Source: Allacma fusca (lineage: Eukaryota > Arthropoda > Collembola > Symphypleona > Sminthuridae). Taken from it: 64,000 nt of DNA. The position numbers and the translations under genes are program-made. Position 1 is the stretch's first letter; the number at the start of each line of letters is the position of its first letter. Below, one piece after another: positions 37,001-48,792 of the stretch. The stretch is taken from NCBI GenBank assembly GCA_947179485.1, contig OX359247.1, positions 63,663,001-63,727,000 on the forward strand. The letters run 5' to 3'. The notes under the pieces are model-generated. The model ran no database searches. It was given only the letters and a program-made list of their open reading frames with translations, and was not told the DNA's origin.

Positions 37001-40000
37001 CAAAGACGTATTTGCAAATTTTACATTTTATTGGGGGTTTATTTTAGAATAAAAAACGTCTACCCGTTCTTTGAAAATCGAATTCTGTTTTATATTTTAT
37101 ATATATAAACGTTTAGTCGATGAAATGATTTGTTCGTCCCTGGTCTGAAGGTTATGTCTCAAACAATTTTTAACATGTATACAATCAATTGATGGAAGAG
37201 TTTTTCAATTTAAATTGTCAATTATAACTAACAAATTTCTAACTGGACAACACCGTATTAAAAAATCAATATTTCGAGCTATAACTTACACGATCGTCCG
37301 CATTATCTAGAGTAGGTCTTAGATTTCATTGCTGGAGTTAAACATTTATCAGTTTAAATATTTTATTCTAATAAATGTTGTTTTACGCTCAAAAGTTCAA
37401 AATATGACTAGTATGTATATAGCTATATAAAGTACGGGACATAACTTGATTTTTGTGTCACTAACAAATAACGTCTGAATCAAAGACGTTGTTGCAAATG
37501 TTACATCTTATAATGGATTTATTGTAAAATTTAATTTAAAACGTCTACCGGTTCTTTGCAAATCGAATTCTTTTCCACATTTTATATATTTATAACCGTT
37601 TAGTCCATGAAATTATTTGTTCGGCTTGGTCTGAAGGTTATGTCTCAAACATTTTGCTACATGTATACACTCAATTAATGGAAGAGTTTTTCAATTTGAA
37701 TTGTCAATTATAACTAAAATATTTCTAACTGGATAACACCGTATTAAAAAATCAATATTTCGAGCTATAACTTACACGATCGTCCGCATTATCTAGAGTA
37801 GGTCTTAGATTTCATTGCTGGAGTTAAAAGGTTTTCAGCTAAAATATTTTATTCTAACAAATGTTGTTTTACGCTCAAAAATTCTAAATATGACTAGTAT
37901 GTATATAGCTATATAAAGTATGGGAAATAACTTGATTTTTGTGTCACTAACAAATAACGTCTGAATCAAAGACGTTTTTGCAAATTTTACATTTTATTGG
38001 GGGTTTATTTTAGAATAAAAAACGTCTACCCGTTCTTTGAAAATCGAATTCTGTTTTATATTTTATATATATAAACGTTTAGTCGATGAAATGATTTGTT
38101 CGTCCATGGTCTGAAGGTTATGTCTCAAACATTTTTTAACATGTATACAATCAATTGATGGAAGAGTTTTTCAATTTAAATTGTCAATTATAACTAAAAA
38201 ATTTCTAACTGGACAACACCGTATTAAAAAATCAATATTTCGAGCTATAACTTACACGATCGTCCGCATTATCTAGAGTAGGTCTTAGATTTCATTGCTG
38301 GAGTTAAACATTTATCAGTTTAAATATTTTATTCTAATAAATGTTGTTTTACGCTCAAAAGTTCAAAATATGACTAGTATGTATATAGCTATATAAAGTA
38401 TCGGAAATAACTTGATTTTTGTGTCACTAACAAATAACGTCTGAATCAAAGACGTATTTGCAAATTTTACATTTTATTGGGGGTTTATTTTAGAATAAAA
38501 AACGTCTACCCGTTCTTTGAAAATCGAATTCTGTTTTATATTTTATATATATAAACGTTTAGTCGATGAAATGATTTGTTCGTCCCTGGTCTGAAGGTTA
38601 TGTCTCAAACATTTTTTAACATGTATACAATCAATTGATGGAAGAGTTTTTCAATTTAAATTGTCAATTATAACTAACAAATTTCTAACTGGACAACACC
38701 GTATTAAAAAATCAATATTTCGAGCTATAACTTACACGATCGTCCGCATTATCTAGAGTAGGTCTTAGATTTCATTGCTGGAGTTAAACATTTATCAGTT
38801 TAAATATTTTATTCTAATAAATGTTGTTTTACGCTCAAAAGTTCAAAATATGACTAGTATGTATATAGCTATATAAAGTACGGGACATAACTTGATTTTT
38901 GTGTCACTAACAAATAACGTCTGAATCAAAGACGTTGTTGCAAATGTTACATCTTATAGGGGATTTATTGTAAAATTTAATTTAAAACGTCTACCGGTTC
39001 TTTGCAAATCGAATTCTTTTCCACATTTTATATATTTATAACCGTTTAGTCCATGAAATTATTTGTTCGGCTTGGTCTGAAGGTTATGTCTCAAACATTT
39101 TGCTACATGTATACACTCAATTAATGGAAGAGTTTTTCAATTTGAATTGTCAATTATAACTAAAATATTTCTAACTGGATAACACCGTATTAAAAAATCA
39201 ATATTTCGAGCTATAACTTACACGATCGTCCGCATTATCTAGAGTAGGTCTTAGATTTCATTGCTGGAGTTAAAAGGTTTTCAGCTAAAATATTTTATTC
39301 TAACAAATGTTGTTTTACGCTCAAAAATTCTAAATATGACTAGTATGTATATAGCTATATAAAGTATGGGAAATAACTTGATTTTTGTGTCACTAACAAA
39401 TAACGTCTGAATCAAAGACGTTTTTGCAAATTTTACATTTTATTGGGGGTTTATTTTAGAATAAAAAACGTCTACCCGTTCTTTGAAAATCGAATTCTGT
39501 TTTATATTTTATATATATAAACGTTTAGTCGATGAAATGATTTGTTCGTCCATGGTCTGAAGGTTATGTCTCAAACATTTTTTAACATGTATACAATCAA
39601 TTGATGGAAGAGTTTTTCAATTTAAATTGTCAATTATAACTAAAAAATTTCTAACTGGACAACACCGTATTAAAAAATCAATATTTCGAGCTATAACTTA
39701 CACGATCGTCCGCATTATCTAGAGTAGGTCTTAGATTTCATTGCTGGAGTTAAACATTTATCAGTTTAAATATTTTATTCTAATAAATGTTGTTTTACGC
39801 TCAAAAGTTCTAAATATGACTAGTATGTATATAGCTATATAAAGTATGGGAAATAACTTGATTTTTGTGTCACTAACAAATAACGTCTGAATCAAAGACG
39901 TTTTTGCAAATTTTACATTTTATTGGGGGTTTATTTTAGCATAAAAAACGTCTACCCGTTCTTTGAAAATCGAATTCTGTTTTATATTTTATATATATAA

Positions 40001-43000
40001 ACGTTTAGTCGATGAAATGATTTGTTCGTCCATGGTCTGAAGGTTATGTCTCAAACATTTTTTAACATGTATACAATCAATTGATGGAAGAGTTTTTCAA
40101 TTTAAATTGTCAATTATAACTAAAAAATTTCTAACTGGACAACACCGTATTAAAAAATCAATATTTCGAGCTATAACTTACACGATCGTCCGCATTATCT
40201 AGAGTAGGTCTTAGATTTCATTGCTGGAGTTAAACATTTATCAGTTTAAATATTTTATTCTAATAAATGTTGTTTTACGCTCAAAAGTTCAAAATATGAC
40301 TAGTATGTATATAGCTATATAAAGTATCGGAAATAACTTGATTTTTGTGTCACTAACAAATAACGTCTGAATCAAAGACGTATTTGCAAATTTTACATTT
40401 TATTGGGGGTTTATTTTAGAATAAAAAACGTCTACCCGTTCTTTGAAAATCGAATTCTGTTTTATATTTTATATATATAAACGTTTAGTCGATGAAATGA
40501 TTTGTTCGTCCCTGGTCTGAAGGTTATGTCTCAAACATTTTTTAACATGTATACAATCAATTGATGGAAGAGTTTTTCAATTTAAATTGTCAATTATAAC
40601 TAACAAATTTCTAACTGGACAACACCGTATTAAAAAATCAATATTTCGAGCTATAACTTACACGATCGTCCGCATTATCTAGAGTAGGTCTTAGATTTCA
40701 TTGCTGGAGTTAAACATTTATCAGTTTAAATATTTTATTCTAATAAATGTTGTTTTACGCTCAAAAGTTCAAAATATGACTAGTATGTATATAGCTATAT
40801 AAAGTACGGGACATAACTTGATTTTTGTGTCACTAACAAATAACGTCTGAATCAAAGACGTTGTTGCAAATGTTACATCTTATAGGGGATTTATTGTAAA
40901 ATTTAATTTAAAACGTCTACCGGTTCTTTGCAAATCGAATTCTTTTCCACATTTTATATATTTATAACCGTTTAGTCCATGAAATTATTTGTTCGGCTTG
41001 GTCTGAAGGTTATGTCTCAAACATTTTGCTACATGTATACACTCAATTAATGGAAGAGTTTTTCAATTTGAATTGTCAATTATAACTAAAATATTTCTAA
41101 CTGGATAACACCGTATTAAAAAATCAATATTTCGAGCTATAACTTACACGATCGTCCGCATTATCTAGAGTAGGTCTTAGATTTCATTGCTGGAGTTAAA
41201 CATTTATCAGTTTAAATATTTTATTCTAATAAATGTTGTTTTACGCTCAAAAGTTCAAAATATGACTAGTATGTATATAGCTATATAAAGTATCGGAAAT
41301 AACTTGATTTTTGTGTCACTAACAAATAACGTCTGAATCAAAGACGTATTTGCAAATTTTACATTTTATTGGGGGTTTATTTTAGAATAAAAAACGTCTA
41401 CCCGTTCTTTGAAAATCGAATTCTGTTTTATATTTTATATATATAAACGTTTAGTCGATGAAATGATTTGTTCGTCCCTGGTCTGAAGGTTATGTCTCAA
41501 ACATTTTTTAACATGTATACAATCAATTGATGGAAGAGTTTTTCAATTTAAATTGTCAATTATAACTAAAAAATTTCTAACTGGACAACACCGTATTAAA
41601 AAATCAATATTTCGAGCTATAACTTACACGATCGTCCGCATTATCTAGAGTAGGTCTTAGATTTCATTGCTGGAGTTAAACATTTATCAGTTTAAATATT
41701 TTATTCTAATAAATGTTGTTTTACGCTCAAAAGTTCAAAATATGACTAGTATGTATATAGCTATATAAAGTATCGGAAATAACTTGATTTTTGTGTCACT
41801 AACAAATAACGTCTGAATCAAAGACGTATTTGCAAATTTTACATTTTATTGGGGGTTTATTTTAGAATAAAAAACGTCTACCCGTTCTTTGAAAATCGAA
41901 TTCTGTTTTATATTTTATATATATAAACGTTTAGTCGATGAAATGATTTGTTCGTCCCTGGTCTGAAGGTTATGTCTCAAACATTTTTTAACATGTATAC
42001 AATCAATTGATGGAAGAGTTTTTCAATTTAAATTGTCAATTATAACTAACAAATTTCTAACTGGACAACACCGTATTAAAAAATCAATAGTTCGAGCTAT
42101 AACTTACACGATCGTCCGCATTATCTAGAGTAGGTCTTAGATTTCATTGCTGGAGTTAAACATTTATCAGTTTAAATATTTTATTCTAACAAATGTTGTT
42201 TTACGCTCAAAAGTTCAAAATATGACTAGTATGTATATAGCTATATAAAGTACGGGACATAACTTGATTTTTGTGTCACTAACAAATAACGTCTGAATCA
42301 AAGACGTTGTTGCAAATGTTACATCTTATAGGGGATTTATTGTAAAATTTAATTTAAAACGTCTACCGGTTCTTTGCAAATCGAATTCTTTTCCACATTT
42401 TATATATTTATAACCGTTTAGTCCATGAAATTATTTGTTCGGCTTGGTCTGAAGGTTATGTCTCAAACATTTTGCTACATGTATACACTCAATTAATGGA
42501 AGAGTTTTTCAATTTGAATTGTCAATTATAACTAAAATATTTCTAACTGGATAACACCGTATTAAAAAATCAATATTTCGAGCTATAACTTACACGATCG
42601 TCCGCATTATCTAGAGTAGGTCTTAGATTTCATTGCTGGAGTTAAAAGTTTTTCAGCTAAAATATTTTATTCTAACAAATGTTGTTTTACGCTCAAAAAT
42701 TCTAAATATGACTAGTATGTATATAGCTATATAAAGTATGGGAAATAACTTGATTTTTGTGTCACTAACAAATAACGTCTGAATCAAAGACGTTTTTGCA
42801 AATTTTACATTTTATTGGGGGTTTATTTTAGAATAAAAAACGTCTACCCGTTCTTTGAAAATCGAATTCTGTTTTATATTTTATATATATAAACGTTTAG
42901 TCGATGAAATGATTTGTTCGTCCATGGTCTGAAGGTTATGTCTCAAACATTTTTTAACATGTATACAATCAATTGATGGAAGAGTTTTTCAATTTAAATT

Positions 43001-44131
43001 GTCAATTATAACTAAAAAATTTCTAACTGGACAACACCGTATTAAAAAATCAATATTTCGAGCTATAACTTACACGATCGTCCGCATTATCTAGAGTAGG
43101 TCTTAGATTTCATTGCTGGAGTTAAACATTTATCAGTTTAAATATTTTATTCTAATAAATGTTGTTTTACGCTCAAAAGTTCAAAATATGACTAGTATGT
43201 ATATAGCTATATAAAGTATCGGAAATAACTTGATTTTTGTGTCACTAACAAATAACGTCTGAATCAAAGACGTATTTGCAAATTTTACATTTTATTGGGG
43301 GTTTATTTTAGAATAAAAAACGTCTACCCGTTCTTTGAAAATCGAATTCTGTTTTATATTTTATATATATAAACGTTTAGTCGATGAAATGATTTGTTCG
43401 TCCATGGTCTGAAGGTTATGTCTCAAACATTTTTTAACATGTATACAATCAATTGATGGAAGAGTTTTTCAATTTAAATTGTCAATTATAACTAAAAAAT
43501 TTCTAACTGGACAACACCGTATTAAAAAATCAATATTTCGAGCTATAACTTACACGATCGTCCGCATTATCTAGAGTAGGTCTTAGATTTCATTGCTGGA
43601 GTTAAACATTTATCAGTTTAAATATTTTATTCTAATAAATGTTGTTTTACGCTCAAAAGTTCAAAATATGACTAGTATGTATATAGCTATATAAAGTATC
43701 GGAAATAACTTGATTTTTGTGTCACTAACAAATAACGTCTGAATCAAAGACGTATTTGCAAATTTTACATTTTATTGGGGGTTTATTTTAGAATAAAAAA
43801 CGTCTACCCGTTCTTTGAAAATCGAATTCTGTTTTATATTTTATATATATAAACGTTTAGTCGATGAAATGATTTGTTCGTCCATGGTCTGAAGGTTATG
43901 TCTCAAACATTTTTTAACATGTATACAATCAATTGATGGAAGAGTTTTTCAATTTAAATTGTCAATTATAACTAAAAAATTTCTAACTGGACAACACCGT
44001 ATTAAAAAATCAATATTTCGAGCTATAACTTACACGATCGTCCGCATTATCTAGAGTAGGTCTTAGATTTCATTGCTGGAGTTAAACATTTATCAGTTTA
44101 AATATTTTATTCTAACAAATGTTGTTTTACG
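34022..44131. repeat. Satellite array with 4-unit and 3-unit higher-order blocks (21 units)
   Basis: Unit starts: 34022, 34502, 34982, 35462, 35948, 36428, 36908, 37388, 37874, 38354, 38834, 39320, 39800, 40280, 40760, 41246, 41726, 42206, 42692, 43172, 43652. A 486-bp B-type unit (gttgcaaatgttac) starts at 35462, 37388, 38834, 40760 and 42206, and again at 44132 as a 485-bp mosaic. Between them lie two or three 480-bp C-type units. Spacings are therefore 1926, 1446, 1926, 1446 and 1926 bp. The C units follow an order: first 'aaaaattctaaatatg' with cgtccatgg, last 'aaaagttcaaaatatg' with tatcgg, gacgtatttgc, cgtccctgg and often 'actaacaaat'. Neighbouring blocks are almost identical, making this the most homogenised part of the window. 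Confidence 0.9.
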
Positions 44132-46063
44132 CTCAAAAGTTCAAAATATGACTAGTATGTATATAGCTATATAAAGTACGGGACATAACTTGATTTTTGT
44201 GTCACTAACAAATAACGTCTGAATCAAAGACGTTGTTGCAAATGTTACATCTTATAGGGGATTTATTGTAAAATTTATTTTAAAACGTCTACCCGTTCTT
44301 TGCAAATCGAATTCTGTTTAACATTTTTAATATATAAACCTTAAGTCGATGAAATTATTTGTTCGTCACTGGCCTGAAGGATATGTCTCAAAAATTTTTT
44401 AACATGTATACAATAGTTAAATGGAAGAGTTTTTCAATTTGGATTGTCAATTATAACTAAAAAATTTCTAACTGGATAACACCGTATTAAAAAATCAATA
44501 TTTCGAGCTATAACTTACACGATCGTCCGCATTATCTAGAGTAGGTCTTAGATTTCATTGCTGGAGTTAAAAGTTTTTCAGCTAAAATATTTTATTCTAA
44601 CAAATGTTGTTTTACGCTCAAAAATTCTAAATATGACTAGTATGTATATAGCTATATAAAGTATGGGAAATAACTTGATTTTTGTGTCACTAACAAATAA
44701 CGTCTGAATCAATGACGTTTTTGTAATTTTACATTTTATTGGGGGTTTATTTTAGAATAAAAAACGTCTACCCGTTCTTTGAAAATCGAATTCTGTTTTA
44801 TATTTTATATATATAAACGTTTAGTCGATGAAATGATTTGTTCGTCCCTGGTCTGAAGGTTATGTCTCAAACATTTTTTAACATGTATACAATCAATAAA
44901 TGGAAGAGTTTTTCAATTTAAATTGTCAATTATAACTAACAAATTTCTAACTGGACAACACCGTATTAAAAAATCAATATTTCGAGATATAACTTACACG
45001 ATCGTCCGCATTATCTAGAGTAGGTCTTAGATTTCATTGCTGGAGTTAAACATTTATCAGTTTAAATATTTTATTCTAACAAATGTTGTTTTACGCTCAA
45101 AAGTTCAAAATATGACTAGTATGTATATAGCTATATAAAGTACGGGACATAACTTGATTTTTGTGTCACTAACAAATAACGTCTTAATCAAAGACGTTGT
45201 TGCAAATGTTACATCTTATAGGGGATTTATTGTAAAATATAATTTAAAACGTCTACCCGTTCTTTGCAAATCGAATTCTGTTTGACATTTTATATATTTA
45301 TAACCGTTTAGTCCATGAAATTATTTGTTCGGCCCTGGTCTGAAGGTTATGTCTCAAACATTTTGCTACATGTACACAATCAATTAATGGAAGAATTTTT
45401 CAATTTAAATTGTCAATTATAACTAAAAAATTTCTAACTGGATAACACCGCATTAAAAAATCAATATTTCGAGCTATAACTTACACGATCGTCCGCATTA
45501 TCTAGAGTAGGTCTTAGATTTCATTGCTGGAGTTAAACATTTATCAGTTTAAATATTTTATTCTAACAAATGTTGTTTTACGCTCAAAAGTTCAAAATAT
45601 GACTAGTATGTATATAGCTATATAAAGTACGGGACATAACTTGATTTTTGTGTCACTAACAAATAACGTCTGAATCAAAGACGTTGTTGCAAATGTTACA
45701 TCTTATAGGGGATTTATTGTAAAATTTATTTTAAAACGTCTACCCGTTCTTTGCAAATCGAATTCTGTTTAACATTTTTAATATATAAACCTTAAGTCGA
45801 TGAAATTATTTGTTCGTCACTGGCCTGAAGGATATGTCTCAAAAATTTTTTAACATGTATACAATAGTTAAATGGAAGTTTTTCAATTTGGATTGTCAAT
45901 TATAACTAAAAAATTTCTAACTGGATAACACCGTATTAAAAAATCAATAGTTCGAGCTATAACTTACACGATCGTCCGGTTTATCTAGAGTAGGTCTTAG
46001 ATTTCATTGCTGGAGTTAAGTTTTTCAGTTAAAATATTTTATTTTATCAAATGTTGTTTTACG
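44132..46063. repeat. Mosaic satellite units linking the B/C array to the A/B/C higher-order array
   Basis: Four units start at 44132, 44617, 45096 and 45583. The first begins as B-type (gttgcaaatgttac, ggggatttattg), switches to A-type around 44300 (aaccttaagtcgatg, cactggcctgaaggatatg) and returns to B-type by about 44490 (tatttcgagc, cgcattatctagag). The second is C-type with the private changes 'gaatcaatgacg' and a shortened 'ttgtaatttt'. The third is B-type. The fourth starts B-type and ends A-type (tagttcgagc, cggtttatctagag). Such mosaics are the expected product of crossover or gene conversion between subfamilies. No gene is seen. Confidence 0.85.
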
Positions 46064-46377
46064 CTCAAAAATTCTAAATTTGACTAGTATGTATATAGCT
46101 ATATAAAGTACGGGACATAACTTGATTTTTGTGTCATTAACAAATAACGTCCGAATCAAAGACGTTGTTTCAATTGTTACATCTTATTGGGGGTTTATTT
46201 TAGAATTAAAAACGTCTACCCGTTCTTTGCAAATCGAAATCTTTTTAACATTTTAATATATATAAACCTTAAGTCGATGAAATGATTTGTTCGTCACTGG
46301 TCTGAAGGTTACGTCTGAAAAAGTTTGCTACATGTATACAATCATTAAATGGAAGAGTTTTTCAATTTGAATTGTCA

Positions 46378-46385
46378 ATTACAAC
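46378..46385. repeat. Target-site duplication ATTACAAC, left of transposon copy 1
   Basis: Direct repeat of the 8 bases at 48306-48313. The undisrupted sequence 'caattacaactac' occurs in empty A-type units (for example 63247-63254), which confirms that these 8 bases were duplicated on insertion. Confidence 0.95.
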
Positions 46386-46648
46386 CAGTGCTCGGACTGG
46401 GTACGGGTAATACTCGGGTAAATGGGTACGGGTACAGGTATGGGTACTACCCGGGTACAGAAGTTGCGTACTCGCAAGTACGTGGGTACTACCCACGTAC
46501 TCTTGATTTTAGGCAATAAAGTGGGTACAGGTACGGGTACGGGTATGGGTACTCACTCAGTGGCAATCGGGTAGTACCCAATGGGTACGGGTATCACTAT
46601 GTAAAATGCCTGTACCCGTGGGTGCTGTACCCGAGTATTTTGGGGTAC
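46386..46648. repeat. Left subterminal GGGTAC-rich region of the transposon (shown for copy 1)
   Basis: About 260 bp densely filled with GGGTAC, GGGTAT and GTACCC hexamers, much more G+C-rich than the satellite. Includes a palindrome TACCCGGGTA and a perfect inverted repeat with 12-bp arms and a 1-base spacer at 46477-46501 (arm AGTACGTGGGTA). The same layout starts at 48793, 53134, 55541 and 58915. Clustered short subterminal motifs are typical transposase-binding regions in hAT elements; that role is inferred here. Confidence 0.8.
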
Positions 46649-48052
46649 TTCAAGGGTTCCTGATGGGATGGATTACTATGGCTAACAATAAGACCTACCA
46701 ACCGTGGAGTTGCTTATTTCGTAGTATACAGATACTTGCGTTAGTGACAGAGCCAAGTGGCTTCGTCTCATTTATGATTACGTGTTAGTTGCAATCTACC
46801 CTTCTAATAATTCATCCAAGGAATCTAATAAAGAAATAGAGCGTAGAGTCAGTGAAATCATCTGTTTATCGACTTAAATAGTGAAGCTCATCAACGAAGA
46901 ATTTCAAGAGTGAAGTTCTTGGGATTCAATTTAATTATCTTCATTGGGAGCGTAACATTACAATTATTTGAAGACGTATTACGAGATAAGATCGGAATAA
47001 ATATACACGAGCACAGCACAGCCAGCATTTGCTGGCTCAGAAAGGCAAATGTAAATAGGGAAGGCAGTAAATAGTTGTATATGCAATAGCTAGCTGCACA
47101 GCTATGCTCGTCGATACAGCTAGAGCGCGCGAATATTTGATTTTTACCATCACGACCACGGTCACGGTCGCGGACACGGACACTATCCACTCGCTCAAAT
47201 TAGAAGAGAGGATTTATTAGCAGATCCATTTCTTAACGTTACAAGTACCCAGGGTTGTCCATTTGAAAACGCCAAGGCATTTTATGCAGGCAATTTGAGC
47301 ATTTTCAGTTCTGGGTATTTATGACACTTTGAGTATTTATTGAGGTGAATATTTATAACATTTTAGACTGAAAAATATCATTCCTTGCACGCAATATTTA
47401 TATTTCAGTCCCTTTGATTAATCTTGATAATTTTGATGTTAAAAGAACTTGACAGACATCTGAACTTGGCGTTCAAAACTTCCATGGGGTTGCATTTTAG
47501 TCCTATTTTGCCTGCATTTTTCGAAAATCTCCGTCTCGGGCTTCATAAATGTGAGAGACAGTTTACGAATGTTTTTTTTATAAAGCTGTAGAAATATAAA
47601 ATGAATATTCAATATTGCCTCCCGCATTTATTTCCTGAAAAACAATATTTGACTTGGAAAAATTATGATCAACTCAATTTTTCCGTATAACATTTTCTAA
47701 ACACAGAGTTCGATTAGCCGGAAAAAAGATTGTTTCTTGTTCTCCAAGTTGAAAAGCAAGTTATGGAGAGTTTAGTATTAAAGAATCCGCCCCAATTCCA
47801 ATTAGTGAGAACACATTTCATTTTATTCAGCAAGTTATTATTTTGGGGTAGTAGGATTTGAATTTCGTCAGTGTAAAAATCCCAAAATGCCTTAAATAAT
47901 TTTTTCAAAAAATTCAAATAGGATGTCTTTAACGCCTAGGGAAAATTCCCAAAATCCCGGATACTTTTAATGGAGGTCAAAAAATTGACAACTTAAAATT
48001 TTTCAGCTGGGCAGGCTAATGTCGTCGGGGATTTTAAATCGGCCAAACTTCC
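46649..48052. other. Transposon interior without recognisable coding sequence (copy 1)
   Basis: About 1.4 kb of sequence unrelated to the satellite and free of GGGTAC clusters. I recognise no gene. The longest open frame is 99 codons on the minus strand (46891-47190). It and the other short frames are repeated only because the whole element is repeated, and none resembles a known domain. Small perfect stems are present, for example GCCAGCA/TGCTGGC at 47021-47036. It could be captured host DNA or badly decayed transposase sequence. Confidence 0.6.
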
Positions 48053-48305
48053 AGTACCCGAGTAATACCCGGGTACACACAATAGATACTCGGGTACGGG
48101 TACAGATTTTGGGTACATTACGGGTACGGGTAAATTGTGGGTACAGGTATTACATTGTATTTTCAGGTACGGGTACGGGTACTGAAATAATTTACCCGGG
48201 TACTCGGGTATGGGTACGGGTATAGGTACAGCATTTTGTAGTACCCGATATTCGGGTACGGGTATGGGTACGGGTACACGGTTTCTGTACCCAGTCCGAG
48301 CACTG
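48053..48305. repeat. Right subterminal GGGTAC-rich region of the transposon (shown for copy 1)
   Basis: About 250 bp of interspersed GGGTAC/GTACCC motifs ending in the inverted terminal repeat. Most hexamers read GGGTAC on the plus strand, the same direction as at the left end, so only the terminal 19 bp is a strict inverted repeat. The corresponding regions of the other copies end at 50713, 55053, 57460 and 60834. Confidence 0.8.
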
Positions 48306-48313
48306 ATTACAAC
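48306..48313. repeat. Target-site duplication ATTACAAC, right of transposon copy 1
   Basis: Second copy of the 8-bp duplication; the satellite unit resumes in phase directly after it with 'tacaaaatttctaac'. Confidence 0.95.
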
Positions 48314-48792
48314 TACAAAATTTCTAACTGGATAACACCGTATTAAAAAATCAATAGTTCGAGCTATAACTTACACGATCGTCCGGTTTATCTAGAGTAG
48401 GTCTTAGATTTCATTGCTGGAGTTCAGTTTTACAGTTAAAATATTTTATTTTAACAAATGTTATTTTACGCTCAAAAAGTCTAAATTTGACTAGTATGTA
48501 TATAGCTATATAAAGTACGGGACATAACTTGATTTTTGTGTCATTAACAAATAACGTCCGAATCAAAGACGTTGTTTCAATTGTTACATCTTATTGGGGG
48601 TTTATTTTAGAATTAAAAACGTCTACCCGTTCTTTGCAAATCGAAATCTTTTTAACATTTTAATATATATAAACCTTAAGTCGATGAAATGATTTGTTCG
48701 TCACTGGTCTGAAGGTTACGTCTGAAAAAGTTTGCTACATGTATACAATCATTAAATGGAAGAGTTTTTCAATTTGAATTGTCAATTACAAC

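Larger units (their letters stand above)
46386..48305. mobile_element. Non-autonomous hAT-like DNA transposon, copy 1 (1920 bp)
   Basis: The element interrupts an A-type satellite unit. Its ends are perfect 19-bp inverted repeats, CAGTGCTCGGACTGGGTAC (46386-46404 and, inverted, 48287-48305). It is flanked by direct 8-bp duplications ATTACAAC (46378-46385 and 48306-48313). Removing the element plus one duplication restores a normal satellite unit. An 8-bp duplication with termini starting CAGTG is the known signature of the hAT superfamily. Both ends are packed with GGGTAC/GTACCC motifs (46386-46648 and 48053-48305), plausibly transposase-binding subterminal repeats. The 1404-bp interior has no reading frame resembling a hAT transposase: no BED finger, no catalytic core and no C-terminal dimerisation motif are recognisable. 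The element must therefore have depended on a transposase supplied elsewhere. The family name is unknown to me. Confidence 0.92.

Noticed and set aside
46401..46648. Telomeric repeats because of GGGTA-rich sequence
   Set aside because: The motif is an irregular GGGTAC/GGGTAT mixture lying inside transposon ends with inverted repeats and a target duplication, not a regular telomere repeat.
46606..46788. Sixty-codon plus-strand open frame in the transposon, repeated in every copy
   Set aside because: It begins inside the GGGTAC hexamer array, which reads as Pro-Val-type repeats by chance, and resembles no family. Its repetition only reflects duplication of the whole element.
46891..47190. Ninety-nine-codon minus-strand open frame in the transposon
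   Set aside because: Starts with low-complexity Arg/Asp repeats, has no recognised domain, and no related divergent copy shows selection. Not called as a gene.
47439..47917. Two minus-strand open frames of 62 and 67 codons in the transposon
   Set aside because: Short and unrecognised; the first is broken by a single T insertion in copy 2, as expected for non-coding sequence.
48019..48225. Sixty-eight-codon plus-strand open frame at the right end of the transposon
   Set aside because: Mostly translation of GGGTAC-type repeats (Arg-Val-Gly-Thr pattern); chance frame.
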